DNA of 23,767 nt, from contig JAEDMR010000007.1 in NCBI GenBank assembly GCA_016302925.1, positions 1 to 23,767 on the forward strand, in the 5' to 3' direction. Positions 1-7,152 of the stretch are shown piece after piece (within the stretch, counting starts at the first letter, position 1; each line of letters starts with the position of its first letter). The notes under the pieces were generated by a model. That model did no database searches. It had not been told where the DNA came from and saw nothing but the letters and a program-made list of their open reading frames with translations. A program made the translations under genes and the position numbers. The DNA comes from Bacillota bacterium (lineage in GTDB: Bacteria; Bacillota; Clostridia; Peptostreptococcales; Anaerovoracaceae).

Positions 1-27
1 AAGGCTGCTGAGAAAGTATCCTGGTAG
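1..27 (+). CDS. C-terminal end of upstream gene, probable spore maturation protein A (partial)
   Basis: The first 24 bases read in frame 1 as KAAEKVSW followed by a TAG stop, 13 bases before the spmB start. The sequence AGGAGG just after the stop serves the next gene. SpmA and SpmB are usually encoded side by side, so the position suggests this is the last stretch of spmA. Eight residues are too few to prove it; the identity is inferred from gene order only. Confidence 0.45.
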   Translation, partial: KAAEKVSW

Positions 28-40
28 GAGGTAGAAAAGA

Positions 41-574
41 ATGACAGCGATATTAGAACAGATTTCTGTATGGGCGATTCCAGTCGTAATTTGCCTGGTA
101 GCCATTTATGCTCTGGTAAAGAAAGTTCCTATGTACACTTCCTTTACAACTGGTGCGAAAGATGGTTTCAGCACCGCAATCATGATCATCCCTTATCTGG
201 TAGCTATGCTGTGCGCAATCGGTATGCTGAGAGCATCCGGCGCCATGGAAGCTTTCTGTAACCTGATCAGCCCGATTACTGAACTGATCGGCTGCCCGGG
301 CGAAGTTCTGCCGATGGCTGTAATGAGATCCTTCACCGGCGGCGGTGCTACCGGTATGATGACAGATCTGGTAACCAACTATGGTACGCAGTCTCAGATT
401 GGTAGAATTGCTTCTGTAGCATTAGGCTCCACCGAAACGACATTCTACATAGTAGCAGTTTACTTTGGTTCCGTCGGTGTATCCAACACGAGACATTCCA
501 TCGTAGCTGGTCTGCTGGGCGATCTGGCATCCCTGATTGCATCCTGCGTAGTTGTAAACCTGATGTGGTTCTAA
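41..574 (+). CDS. spmB: Spore maturation protein B (SpmB, nucleoside-recognition/gate domain)
   Basis: This 177-residue integral membrane protein matches the SpmB family in length and pattern. The N-terminal hydrophobic helix is followed by the PMYTSFTTGAKDGF segment (about residues 30-43), a long hydrophobic stretch (45-70), the MRSFTGGGATGMMTDL motif (94-109) and the GSTETTFY motif (129-136) typical of nucleoside-recognition/gate proteins. In Bacillus, SpmA and SpmB are needed for spore-core dehydration and heat resistance; the transported substrate is unknown. AGGAGG at 27-32 precedes the ATG at good spacing. The gene is followed after 3 bases by an LD-carboxypeptidase gene, which suggests co-transcription. 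Homologues also occur in bacteria that do not sporulate, so sporulation itself is an inference. Confidence 0.9.
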   Translation: MTAILEQISVWAIPVVICLVAIYALVKKVPMYTSFTTGAKDGFSTAIMIIPYLVAMLCAIGMLRASGAMEAFCNLISPITELIGCPGEVLPMAVMRSFTGGGATGMMTDLVTNYGTQSQIGRIASVALGSTETTFYIVAVYFGSVGVSNTRHSIVAGLLGDLASLIASCVVVNLMWF

Positions 575-577
575 AAT

Positions 578-1501
578 ATGATGAAATATCCGAAAACGCT
601 GAAAAAGGGCGCTACGATTGGTCTCATCGCCACCAGTTCTGATACAGAAACAGCAAGGGTAGCTGCATGTGTGAAGAAACTGGAGGACATGGGATATAAA
701 GTGAAAGCTGCTGATAATCTGGACAGCAATTACGGCGGTTATATGGCCGGTACCGGAGAAATCCGAGGCCAGTGGGTGAATCGCATGTTTGCTGATCCGG
801 AAGTGGATGCTATTTTCTGTATCCGCGGCGGAGACGGCAGCAGCCGGATTATGGAATACCTGGATTATGACATGATCCGCCAGAATCCTAAAATTTTCCT
901 CGGTTACAGTGATGTGACCAATCTGCATCTGGCGCTGAATCAGAAGTGTGATCTGGTTACATTCCATGGCCCGATGGTGTCTTCCAATATGGTAGATTCC
1001 TTCGATGAGGAGACGAGAGATTCTCTGTTTGAGGCTCTGAATGCAGATGAAACATTTGCGTTCAGAAATCCGAAGGGTTTTCCGATTGAAGTCCTGAAGG
1101 AAGGAAAAGCAACGGGAGAACTGATCGGCGGAAATCTGTCACTGCTTTCCGCAAGTATCGGCACACCGTATGAAATGAATACGAAAGATAAGATCGTATT
1201 CATCGAAGAAGTCTGCGAACCGATCAGCAAGATTGAGAAGTGGGCTTATCACCTGCGCAACGCAGGAAAATTCCGTGACTGCAGAGGCGTGATTCTCGGT
1301 CAGTTCACCAAGATTGTGAACGAAGATATGCCGGAATTCGACAGCATCTGCTGTATGAAAGACGTTTTGGAAGGTCTTGACATTCCTGTACTGTATAATG
1401 TACAATCAGGACATGGAAAACCGATGATGACCCTTCCGATGGGTGCAGAATGCACCATTGACACGGAAACGGCATCCATTACGTTCAAAGTAGAGCGGTA
1501 A
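578..1501 (+). CDS. LD-carboxypeptidase, peptidase family S66 (LdcA/MccF-like)
   Basis: This 307-residue protein has the S66 layout. GATIGLIATSS near the N-terminus is followed by the FCIRGGDGS loop (80-88), the nucleophile elbow FLGYSDVTNLH with likely catalytic Ser111, the FIEEVCE segment with likely catalytic Glu210, and QSGHG with likely catalytic His279. Family members cleave the terminal D-alanine from murein tetrapeptides during cell-wall recycling, or the amide bond of microcin-C-like compounds. There is no signal peptide, so it should act in the cytoplasm. It starts 3 bases after spmB, which points to translational coupling; a second ATG directly follows the first (581). The specific substrate (murein or peptide antibiotic) cannot be told from sequence alone. 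Confidence 0.9.
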   Translation: MMKYPKTLKKGATIGLIATSSDTETARVAACVKKLEDMGYKVKAADNLDSNYGGYMAGTGEIRGQWVNRMFADPEVDAIFCIRGGDGSSRIMEYLDYDMIRQNPKIFLGYSDVTNLHLALNQKCDLVTFHGPMVSSNMVDSFDEETRDSLFEALNADETFAFRNPKGFPIEVLKEGKATGELIGGNLSLLSASIGTPYEMNTKDKIVFIEEVCEPISKIEKWAYHLRNAGKFRDCRGVILGQFTKIVNEDMPEFDSICCMKDVLEGLDIPVLYNVQSGHGKPMMTLPMGAECTIDTETASITFKVER

Positions 1502-1510
1502 ATTTTAAAT

Positions 1511-1535
1511 CAGGCGGCGGCAATGCCGCCGCCTG
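1511..1535 (+). terminator. Strong GC hairpin after the LD-carboxypeptidase gene
   Basis: A perfect 11-base-pair inverted repeat (CAGGCGGCGGC with GCCGCCGCCTG) encloses a 3-base loop, 10 bases after the stop codon. It has no T tract on either strand, so it is not a textbook intrinsic terminator. It could terminate weakly or protect the 3' end of the mRNA. From here to 1641 I see no gene, only the lysA leader with a modest GAGG ribosome binding site at 1627-1630. Confidence 0.5.
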
Positions 1536-1641
1536 CATGAATACGAAAGCAACAGTGCGAATACACTGAAATATAAAGATCTGGTCGTTTTTATCATTGC
1601 TTTAAGCCCGAAAGAAAAAAAGAATTGAGGAAAAAAAGATT

Positions 1642-2922
1642 ATGATTAAGGAAATCAGAGAAAACAAGTTATTTTTCGACGGCTGCGACACAACTGCCCT
1701 TGCAGCCAAGTACGGCACTCCTCTGTATGTGTACTCCGAAAATGATATTATCGGCAGGTTTGCAGAACTGCGGAAGGATTTCATTGAAAAGTACCCGAAC
1801 ACAAGAGTTGCGTATGCAGCCAAGGCATTCTTCCCGGTTGCCATGGCCAAACTGGTGGACCAGTGCGGCATGTGTGTAGACGTGGTATCCGGCGGAGAAT
1901 TGTACACGGCGATCAAAGCAGGTTTCCCGGCAGAGAAAATTGAATTCAACGGAAATAATAAGAGCAGAAAAGAACTGGAGATGGCCATTGAATACGGAAT
2001 TGGCAGAATCATTGTGGACAGCCTCCAGGAACTGGCTATCATCGAAGATATCTGCAAGGAAAAAGACAAGACTGCAAAGATTCTGTTCCGCGTTACACCG
2101 GGCGTGAAGAGCAGTTCACATGACTACATCGTAACCGGAAAGAAGGATTCCAAATTCGGTATCCCTCTGGATGATGAAATTGTTCTGCCGCAGGTGAAGG
2201 CAGCCATCGAATCTCCGTACGTTGATTTTTACGGGATCCACTTCCATGTTGGTTCCCAGCTTTTAGACAACGGTTCCCATCTTCAGGCAACCGACATCAT
2301 TCTGCAGCTTGCAGGCAAGATTAAGGAAAACTTCGGTTATAACCTGAAGGAAATCAATGTGGGCGGCGGCTTCGGCGTCACCTATGTGGACGAAGAAAGA
2401 AAATCCTACAGCTATTTCCTGGATCCGATTATGGAAAAAATCGATGCATACTATGCAGCACAGGGCGTTCAGAGACCGAATGTGGTTATCGAACCGGGAA
2501 GAAGTATCGCTGCAGAAGCAGGAATCACCCTGTACACCGTGGGAAGCATCAAGGAAATCCCGGGAATCCGGACCTATATGTCTGTGGACGGCGGTATGAC
2601 GGATAACATTCGTCCGGCTCTGTACCAGGCAGTTTACACCGGAGTCCTTGCCAACAAGGCGGAAGAAGAAAAGACCGAAACGCTTACGGTTTGCGGTAAG
2701 TGTTGCGAATCCGGCGATATTCTGATTCACGATCTGAAGATTGCAAAGCCGGAAGCAGGCGATATCTTCGCCATATTCTCCACCGGTGCTTACGGATATA
2801 CCATGGCAAGCAACTATAACAAGAACCCGATTCCGGGCGTGGTATTCGTAAAAGACGGAGAGGACCGTCTGGTGGTAAAACCGCAGACCTATGAGGATAT
2901 GCTGAAAAACGAAATTCTCTAA
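1642..2922 (+). CDS. lysA: Diaminopimelate decarboxylase (LysA)
   Basis: This PLP enzyme of alanine-racemase fold type III has 426 residues, normal for LysA. It converts meso-diaminopimelate to L-lysine and CO2, the last step of lysine synthesis. Visible signatures are YAAKAF with the PLP lysine K61, GIHFHVGSQ (199-206), the phosphate-binding GGGFG (241-245), EPGRS (284-288) and the catalytic CESGD loop (Cys355). The C-terminal SPEC-like block TGAYGYTMASNYN (381-393) also fits LysA rather than arginine or ornithine decarboxylase. The gene has hairpins on both sides and appears to be a single transcription unit. No lysine riboswitch is visible in its 140-base upstream region. Confidence 0.95.
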   Translation: MIKEIRENKLFFDGCDTTALAAKYGTPLYVYSENDIIGRFAELRKDFIEKYPNTRVAYAAKAFFPVAMAKLVDQCGMCVDVVSGGELYTAIKAGFPAEKIEFNGNNKSRKELEMAIEYGIGRIIVDSLQELAIIEDICKEKDKTAKILFRVTPGVKSSSHDYIVTGKKDSKFGIPLDDEIVLPQVKAAIESPYVDFYGIHFHVGSQLLDNGSHLQATDIILQLAGKIKENFGYNLKEINVGGGFGVTYVDEERKSYSYFLDPIMEKIDAYYAAQGVQRPNVVIEPGRSIAAEAGITLYTVGSIKEIPGIRTYMSVDGGMTDNIRPALYQAVYTGVLANKAEEEKTETLTVCGKCCESGDILIHDLKIAKPEAGDIFAIFSTGAYGYTMASNYNKNPIPGVVFVKDGEDRLVVKPQTYEDMLKNEIL

Positions 2923-2945
2923 ATCATACACATACACTTGCCCGA

Positions 2946-2973
2946 AGCACAACCCGATCCGGGTTGTGCTTTT
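2946..2973 (+). terminator. Intrinsic terminator of lysA
   Basis: AGCACAACCCG (2946-2956) and CGGGTTGTGCT (2960-2970) form a perfect 11-base-pair stem with loop ATC, followed by TTT. It lies 23 bases after the lysA stop codon. A TTG at 2938 could open the following reading frame upstream of this hairpin, but the hairpin position argues against that start. Confidence 0.85.
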
Positions 2974-3000
2974 CGCACGCTTAGAAAGGAAAAAGACATT

Positions 3001-3771
3001 ATGGATTTTGAAAAAAGAGCAGAAGGGCTGAAAGGAACCGTCGGCGTTTATTTCCGCGATCTGAGAACGGGAGATACGAAGGGATTGCTGCAGGACAGAG
3101 AATTCCATCCTGCCAGCATCATCAAGCTGCCGGTGGTCATGGCCATTTACAAGATGGCGGCAGAAGGAAAAGCCGATCTGGATGAAAAGCTGAAAGTGAC
3201 CTATGAGAAACGTGTGCCCAGCTGCGGTGCCTTCAATGCCTTTACCGACGAGCCGGTGGTGGATATCAGAACCCTCTGCAACCTGACCATAACTATCAGC
3301 GATAATACCGGAGCCAATCTGCTGATCGATCATTACGGCATCGAGACGCTCAATGGACAGTTCCGCGAAATGGGACTGAAAAAAACCCATCTGGAGCGGC
3401 TTTTTTATGATGACGCCATGCAGGAAAAAGGGTATAATAATAAGGCAGTACCGGAAGAAATCGGATTCCTGCTGGAGCAGATTTACAGAGGTGAATTCGT
3501 CAGCAGGCAGGTGTCTGATGCAATCTGGGATATCCTGGAGCAGCAGCAGGACCGTGCAGGAATTCCGGCGTATCTCGAAGAGGAGGCGCCGGTGGGAAAC
3601 AAGACCGGCGGTGCCAGAGGCATTACGGCAGACGCAGCGCTGGTGAAAGGCGATTTCCCGTTTGTCCTTGTGATTCTTTTCAATGAAACCTATGTGCCGG
3701 AGGCTGATGAGTGGATGCGCCATCTGGCCAGAGATATTTTCGAGGAGCTGAAACATGGCAGCAGAATATAG
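3001..3771 (+). CDS. Serine hydrolase of class A beta-lactamase/transpeptidase fold, without signal peptide
   Basis: This 256-residue protein carries three active-site motifs of the beta-lactamase/penicillin-binding fold: SxxK as SIIK (Ser39, Lys42), SDN (100-102) and KTGG (201-204). The start is placed at ATG 3001, after AGAAAGGA and downstream of the lysA terminator. No signal peptide or lipobox is visible, so it looks cytoplasmic, which is unusual for this fold. The class A omega-loop glutamate (E166 in TEM) has no counterpart: the matching segment reads LERLFYDDA. Hydrolysis of beta-lactams is therefore unlikely. It belongs with the uncharacterised PenP-like serine hydrolases common in Clostridia. 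Its stop overlaps the next gene by 17 bases. The natural substrate is unknown. Confidence 0.8.
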   Translation: MDFEKRAEGLKGTVGVYFRDLRTGDTKGLLQDREFHPASIIKLPVVMAIYKMAAEGKADLDEKLKVTYEKRVPSCGAFNAFTDEPVVDIRTLCNLTITISDNTGANLLIDHYGIETLNGQFREMGLKKTHLERLFYDDAMQEKGYNNKAVPEEIGFLLEQIYRGEFVSRQVSDAIWDILEQQQDRAGIPAYLEEEAPVGNKTGGARGITADAALVKGDFPFVLVILFNETYVPEADEWMRHLARDIFEELKHGSRI

Positions 3772-4156
3772 CAGAAATGAAAATGTAACTTATAATATAC
3801 CACAGCAGTTCGCAGATAAAAAGATCGGAGCCTGTCCGTTCTGCGGCACGGAACATCCGGGATGGCTAGTGCGGGAAGAATGGAAGCTGCTGGGAAGCAA
3901 CGAGTATTATTTTAAATGCCCTCACTGCGAGACGGAACTGATGGTTCTGAAGGATGACGTGACAGGAATGGCCTTTACGAAGAATACGCCTTCCGGTAAG
4001 AAAAAAGCATCGGAAGGAAAAATCATGAATGAACCGTATGTCACGGTGGTGAAGATCGGATTTTCCGCCAAAACCCATGATAATATTCTTCTGCAGGGTG
4101 AAGATATGCCGGTGCGGAAGCTGAAGCAGGTGATGGAGGAACTGCGAAAAAAATAG
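3755..4156 (+). CDS. Small zinc-ribbon protein of unknown function
   Basis: A 133-residue protein with two CxxC knuckles, CPFC (27-30) and CPHC (55-58), spaced as in a zinc ribbon. The segment between them is rich in aromatic residues (WLVREEWKLLG). The C-terminal half is charged and predicted soluble, with no recognisable catalytic motif. The ATG lies inside the end of the serine-hydrolase gene, with AGGAG at 3743-3747 and 7 bases of spacing, so the two are probably translated together. I do not recognise a named family; a nucleic-acid-binding or metal-binding role is only a possibility. Confidence 0.75.
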   Translation: MAAEYSRNENVTYNIPQQFADKKIGACPFCGTEHPGWLVREEWKLLGSNEYYFKCPHCETELMVLKDDVTGMAFTKNTPSGKKKASEGKIMNEPYVTVVKIGFSAKTHDNILLQGEDMPVRKLKQVMEELRKK

Positions 4157-4227
4157 CCGGATTCTGCGCAGGCTGCATAGATTGCACAGATTTCTGCACA
4201 TATTTGCACGGATTATACATAAAATAA

Positions 4228-4256
4228 TTGACAGTGCATAGAATCTGTGTTAGTAT
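4228..4256 (+). promoter_or_regulatory. Sigma-A-type promoter of rpsO
   Basis: A perfect TTGACA (4228-4233) and TAGTAT (4251-4256) lie 17 bases apart, with a TGn extension (4248-4250) before the -10 box. Transcription would begin near 4263, giving an rpsO leader of about 85 bases. Confidence 0.75.
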
Positions 4257-4261
4257 AAATT

Positions 4262-4316
4262 GTTGAGTTTTGTACCTTTTGCTTAGTCCACCCGAGACTC
4301 CGACGGATCACTCAGC
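4262..4316 (+). promoter_or_regulatory. Possible structured 5' leader of rpsO (S15 autoregulation candidate)
   Basis: GTTGAGT (4262-4268) can pair with ACTCAGC (4310-4316), seven pairs including one G-U. Within it, TCC (4287-4289) and CCG (4292-4294) can pair with GGA/CGG around 4302-4307. S15 is known to bind and repress its own mRNA leader in several bacteria through unrelated structures. Whether this leader is one of them is inference from the fold and position. Confidence 0.3.
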
Positions 4317-4347
4317 AGAAGGCGAAGAAAGAAAAGGAGAAAAGAAA

Positions 4348-4614
4348 ATGATTACAAAGGAAATCAAACAGCAGATTATTAAGGACTATCAGTTAAAGGA
4401 AGGCGATACCGGTTCCCCGGAAGTTCAGGTTGCCATCCTGACTTACAGAATCAATGACCTGAATGAGCACTTAAAGGTTCATAAGAAGGACCATCACTCC
4501 AGAAGAGGTCTGTTAAAGATGGTAGGTCAGAGAAGAAACCTTCTGGCATATCTGAAGGAAACCGACCTGGAGAGATACAGAACTCTGATCGCACGTTTAG
4601 GACTGAGAAAGTAA
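4348..4614 (+). CDS. rpsO: Small ribosomal subunit protein S15
   Basis: An 88-residue protein with the S15 signature: the N-terminal helix, GDTGSPEVQVAILT (about 19-32), HLKVHKKDHHSRRGLL (42-57) and the C-terminal YRTLIARLGLRK. It binds the central domain of 16S rRNA early in 30S assembly. The start is set at ATG 4348, preceded by AAAGGAGA at a typical distance; an upstream in-frame TTG at 4270 lies in the leader and would add unrelated residues. The rpsO-pnp order is conserved in many bacteria. The gene has its own promoter and terminator. Confidence 0.97.
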   Translation: MITKEIKQQIIKDYQLKEGDTGSPEVQVAILTYRINDLNEHLKVHKKDHHSRRGLLKMVGQRRNLLAYLKETDLERYRTLIARLGLRK

Positions 4615-4625
4615 TCGCGGAATTT

Positions 4626-4650
4626 AAGCGGGGCGTCAAACCCCGCTTTT
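4626..4650 (+). terminator. Intrinsic terminator of rpsO
   Basis: AAGCGGGG (4626-4633) pairs with CCCCGCTT (4641-4648) around a 7-base loop, followed by a short T run. It begins 12 bases after the rpsO stop codon. It separates rpsO from pnp, so pnp probably depends on read-through or on a promoter that I cannot place with confidence. Confidence 0.85.
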
Positions 4651-4726
4651 ATTGTATCACTTAAATCCGGAAAAACCGGAAATGAAAACCAACCAGAAAA
4701 CGCCGTGCACCGGTTATGTATGATGT

Positions 4727-4787
4727 GACTCTCTGAAAGAACTCACAACGCAGAACAGAGCAGATGAGAGAGTTTTTTCCGAGAGTC
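4727..4787 (+). promoter_or_regulatory. pnp leader with mutually exclusive hairpins
   Basis: GACTCTC at 4727-4733 can pair with GAGAGTC at 4781-4787. Alternatively ACTCTCT (4728-4734) can pair with AGAGAGT (4767-4773), which runs into T4773-4778, a terminator-like arrangement. The two pairings exclude each other. In E. coli, pnp is autoregulated through a cleaved hairpin in its leader; a similar role here is inference. Confidence 0.4.
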
Positions 4788-4831
4788 ATACGGAAATGGG
4801 CATTGGCGCGAAAAGAAACAGGAGGAAAAAA

Positions 4832-6934
4832 ATGCCTAGATTTACAGATTACAGAACATTCATGTATCCCCTTGGCGGACGCCTTTTACAGATTGAAATC
4901 GGCAAGGTCTGCGAGCAGGCCAACGGCCAGGCGTGGGTACGCTACGGAGACACTGTGGTAAACGTTACCGTATGCTGTTCCAAAGAGCCGAAGGAAGGAA
5001 TCGATTTCTTCCCGCTGAGCTGCGATTTTGAAGAAAGAATGTACTCGGTCGGAAAGATTCCGGGTGGTTTCATCAAGAGAGAAGGACGCCCTTCCGAACA
5101 TGCTATCCTGACTTCCCGTCTGATGGACCGGCCGCTTCGTCCGCTGTTCCCGAAGGGATTCTATAACGATGTGGTTGTCGTTGCAACCTGCATGTCCGTT
5201 GACCCGGACTGCAGCCCGGAAATTGCGGCCATGATCGGTTCTTCCATTGCAATTGCATGCTCCGATATTCCATGGGACGGCCCGACTGCTTCCGTAAAAG
5301 TCGGCAGAGTTGACGGAAGATTCGTCATCAACCCGACTCTGGCACAGAGAGAAGTGTCCGACATCGACATGACCGTTGCCGGCACGAAAGATGCAATCAT
5401 GATGGTAGAAGCAGGTGCAAAGGAAGTTCCGGAAATGGATATGCTGGATGCGATTCTGTTTGCCCATGAAGAAATCAAGAAGCTGGTAGAATTCATCGAT
5501 CAGATTGTTGTCGAAGTAGGCAGAGAAAAGATGAAGGTTGAGCTCTACAAGCCGATGGAAGAAATCGATGAAGCGGTAAGAGCCTATGCGACGCCGAAGA
5601 TGAGAGAAGCAATCCACACTGCAGACAAGATGGAAAGACTGGAAAACATGGATGCAGTGGAAGTGGAAACCAAAGAACATTTTGCAGAGACGTATCCGGA
5701 AAACATGAAGGATATCGAATCTGTATTATACAACATCACTAAAGAGTCTGTAAGAGGCATGATTCTGGATGAAGGCGTTCGTCCGGACAACAGAAAATGT
5801 GATGAAATCAGACCGATTTTCTGCGAAACGGGACTTCTGCCGAGAGTTCACGGCACCGGACTTTTCAAGAGAGGACAGACGCAGGTTCTTTCATCCTGCA
5901 CGCTGGCTCCGGCTTCCGAAGCACAGACCATTGACGGCATCACAGAACAGACGGAAAAGAGATATATTCACCACTATAACTTCCCTGGATACTCCACCGG
6001 TGAAGCGAAATCTCCGCGTTCTCCTGGAAGAAGAGAAATCGGTCACGGCGCTCTGGCAGAAAGAGCACTGCTCCCTGTGATCCCGCCGGTAGAAGAATTC
6101 CCGTATGCAATCCGTGTGGTATCGGATGTATTATCTTCCAACGGTTCCACATCCATGGGTTCCACCTGCGGTTCATGCCTGGCTCTGATGGATGCCGGCG
6201 TTCCGATCAAGCGCCCGGTTGCAGGTATTGCAATGGGTCTGATTGAAAGAGTAAAGGAAGACGGCAGTTCTGAATTCGCTATCCTGTCCGACATTCAGGG
6301 TATGGAAGACTTCCTGGGCGATATGGACTTTAAGGTAACCGGTACCGAAGTCGGTGTCACTGCAATCCAGATGGATATCAAGGTACACGGTCTGTCCAGA
6401 GACATTCTGGAAAAAGCCCTCAGACAGGCAAAAGAAGGCAGAATGTTCATCATGGAAAAAATGCTGGAAGAAATCCCTGCACCTCGTGCAGAAATGTCCA
6501 AGTACGCACCGCGTGCCCTTTCCCTCGTGATCAATCCGGACAAGATTCGAATTGTCATCGGTAAGGGCGGCGAAACCATCAACGGTCTGGTGGAAAAATA
6601 CGACGTCAAGATCGATATCAATGATGACGGTCTGGTTTCCATCTACGGAACGGACGGCGAGAAAGCAGAAGCCTGCAAGCACGAAATTGAAATCCTCACA
6701 AAAGATGTGGAAGTCGGCGAAGTCTATGAAGGAAAAGTCACACGCATCATGAACTTCGGTGCATTTATCGAAATCCTCCCTGGCAAGGAAGGCCTGCTGC
6801 ACATCTCCAAGATGGCTAAGGAAAGAGTGGAAAAAGTAGAAGATGTGATGAACATCGGCGATGTGGTAAAGGTCAAAGTTACCGAAATCGACAGCCAGAA
6901 CAGAATCAATCTGTCCAGAAAGGAGCTGCTGTAA
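4832..6934 (+). CDS. pnp: Polyribonucleotide nucleotidyltransferase (PNPase)
   Basis: This 700-residue phosphorolytic 3'-5' exoribonuclease contains two RNase PH-like domains, with FFPLSCDFEERMYSVGKIPGGFIKREGRP near the N-terminus. The second domain carries GSTSMGSTCG (about 437-446) and the acidic metal-binding segment DIQGMEDFLGDMDF (about 487-500). A KH domain with VIGKGGETIN (about 572) and an S1 domain (about 628-700, ending in NRINLSRKELL) follow. All expected blocks are present and the length is normal. The start is ATG 4832 after AGGAGG at 4820-4825; an in-frame ATG at 4796 would place the ribosome binding site inside the coding region. It degrades mRNA and matures small RNAs, usually with RNase and helicase partners. 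Confidence 0.97.
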   Translation: MPRFTDYRTFMYPLGGRLLQIEIGKVCEQANGQAWVRYGDTVVNVTVCCSKEPKEGIDFFPLSCDFEERMYSVGKIPGGFIKREGRPSEHAILTSRLMDRPLRPLFPKGFYNDVVVVATCMSVDPDCSPEIAAMIGSSIAIACSDIPWDGPTASVKVGRVDGRFVINPTLAQREVSDIDMTVAGTKDAIMMVEAGAKEVPEMDMLDAILFAHEEIKKLVEFIDQIVVEVGREKMKVELYKPMEEIDEAVRAYATPKMREAIHTADKMERLENMDAVEVETKEHFAETYPENMKDIESVLYNITKESVRGMILDEGVRPDNRKCDEIRPIFCETGLLPRVHGTGLFKRGQTQVLSSCTLAPASEAQTIDGITEQTEKRYIHHYNFPGYSTGEAKSPRSPGRREIGHGALAERALLPVIPPVEEFPYAIRVVSDVLSSNGSTSMGSTCGSCLALMDAGVPIKRPVAGIAMGLIERVKEDGSSEFAILSDIQGMEDFLGDMDFKVTGTEVGVTAIQMDIKVHGLSRDILEKALRQAKEGRMFIMEKMLEEIPAPRAEMSKYAPRALSLVINPDKIRIVIGKGGETINGLVEKYDVKIDINDDGLVSIYGTDGEKAEACKHEIEILTKDVEVGEVYEGKVTRIMNFGAFIEILPGKEGLLHISKMAKERVEKVEDVMNIGDVVKVKVTEIDSQNRINLSRKELL

Positions 6935-6959
6935 CCACAGATTACTTCACAAAATATAT

Positions 6960-6992
6960 CACCCCGGCGAAGTTGAAACGTCGGGGTGTTTC
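6960..6992 (+). terminator. Intrinsic terminator of pnp
   Basis: CACCCCGGCG (6960-6969) pairs with CGTCGGGGTG (6979-6988), ten pairs with one G-T mismatch that forms a G-U wobble in RNA, followed by a short TTT. It begins 25 bases after the pnp stop. Confidence 0.8.
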
Positions 6993-7032
6993 GCTTCATC
7001 AGGATTTTTCTGTGAAGTTCTTGTGACGCCTC

Positions 7033-7061
7033 TTGACTTTTCCGGCCGGGAGGCGTATATT
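7033..7061 (+). promoter_or_regulatory. Sigma-A promoter of htpG
   Basis: TTGACT (7033-7038) and TATATT (7056-7061) are separated by 17 bases. The expected start site is near 7068, directly before the CIRCE element, as in classic HrcA-controlled promoters. Confidence 0.85.
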
Positions 7062-7073
7062 TATAGTTGTGAA

Positions 7074-7100
7074 TTAGCACTCAACTAAGTTAAGTGCTAA
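7074..7100 (+). promoter_or_regulatory. CIRCE operator (HrcA binding site) upstream of htpG
   Basis: TTAGCACTC (7074-7082), nine bases, then AAGTGCTAA (7092-7100). The consensus is TTAGCACTC-N9-GAGTGCTAA, so 17 of 18 arm bases match. It begins about 6 bases after the predicted transcription start. HrcA is known to repress groE and dnaK operons through this element; its placement before htpG implies HrcA control of Hsp90 here. Confidence 0.9.
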
Positions 7101-7152
7101 CAAATGCGTTAAAATGTTAAAGAATCATTTGATATATACGGAGGAGAACGAT

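Noticed and set aside
1502..1641. A lysine riboswitch before lysA
   Set aside because: The region is only 140 bases and lacks the long conserved multi-helix aptamer; only one GC hairpin is present.
2263..3756. A 497-codon open frame on the - strand opposite lysA and the serine hydrolase
   Set aside because: It spans two clear genes and the lysA terminator, and its residues (rich in His, Phe, Arg, Cys) do not look like a real protein.
3001..3771. A functional class A beta-lactamase (antibiotic resistance gene)
   Set aside because: There is no signal peptide and no counterpart of the omega-loop glutamate required for deacylation.
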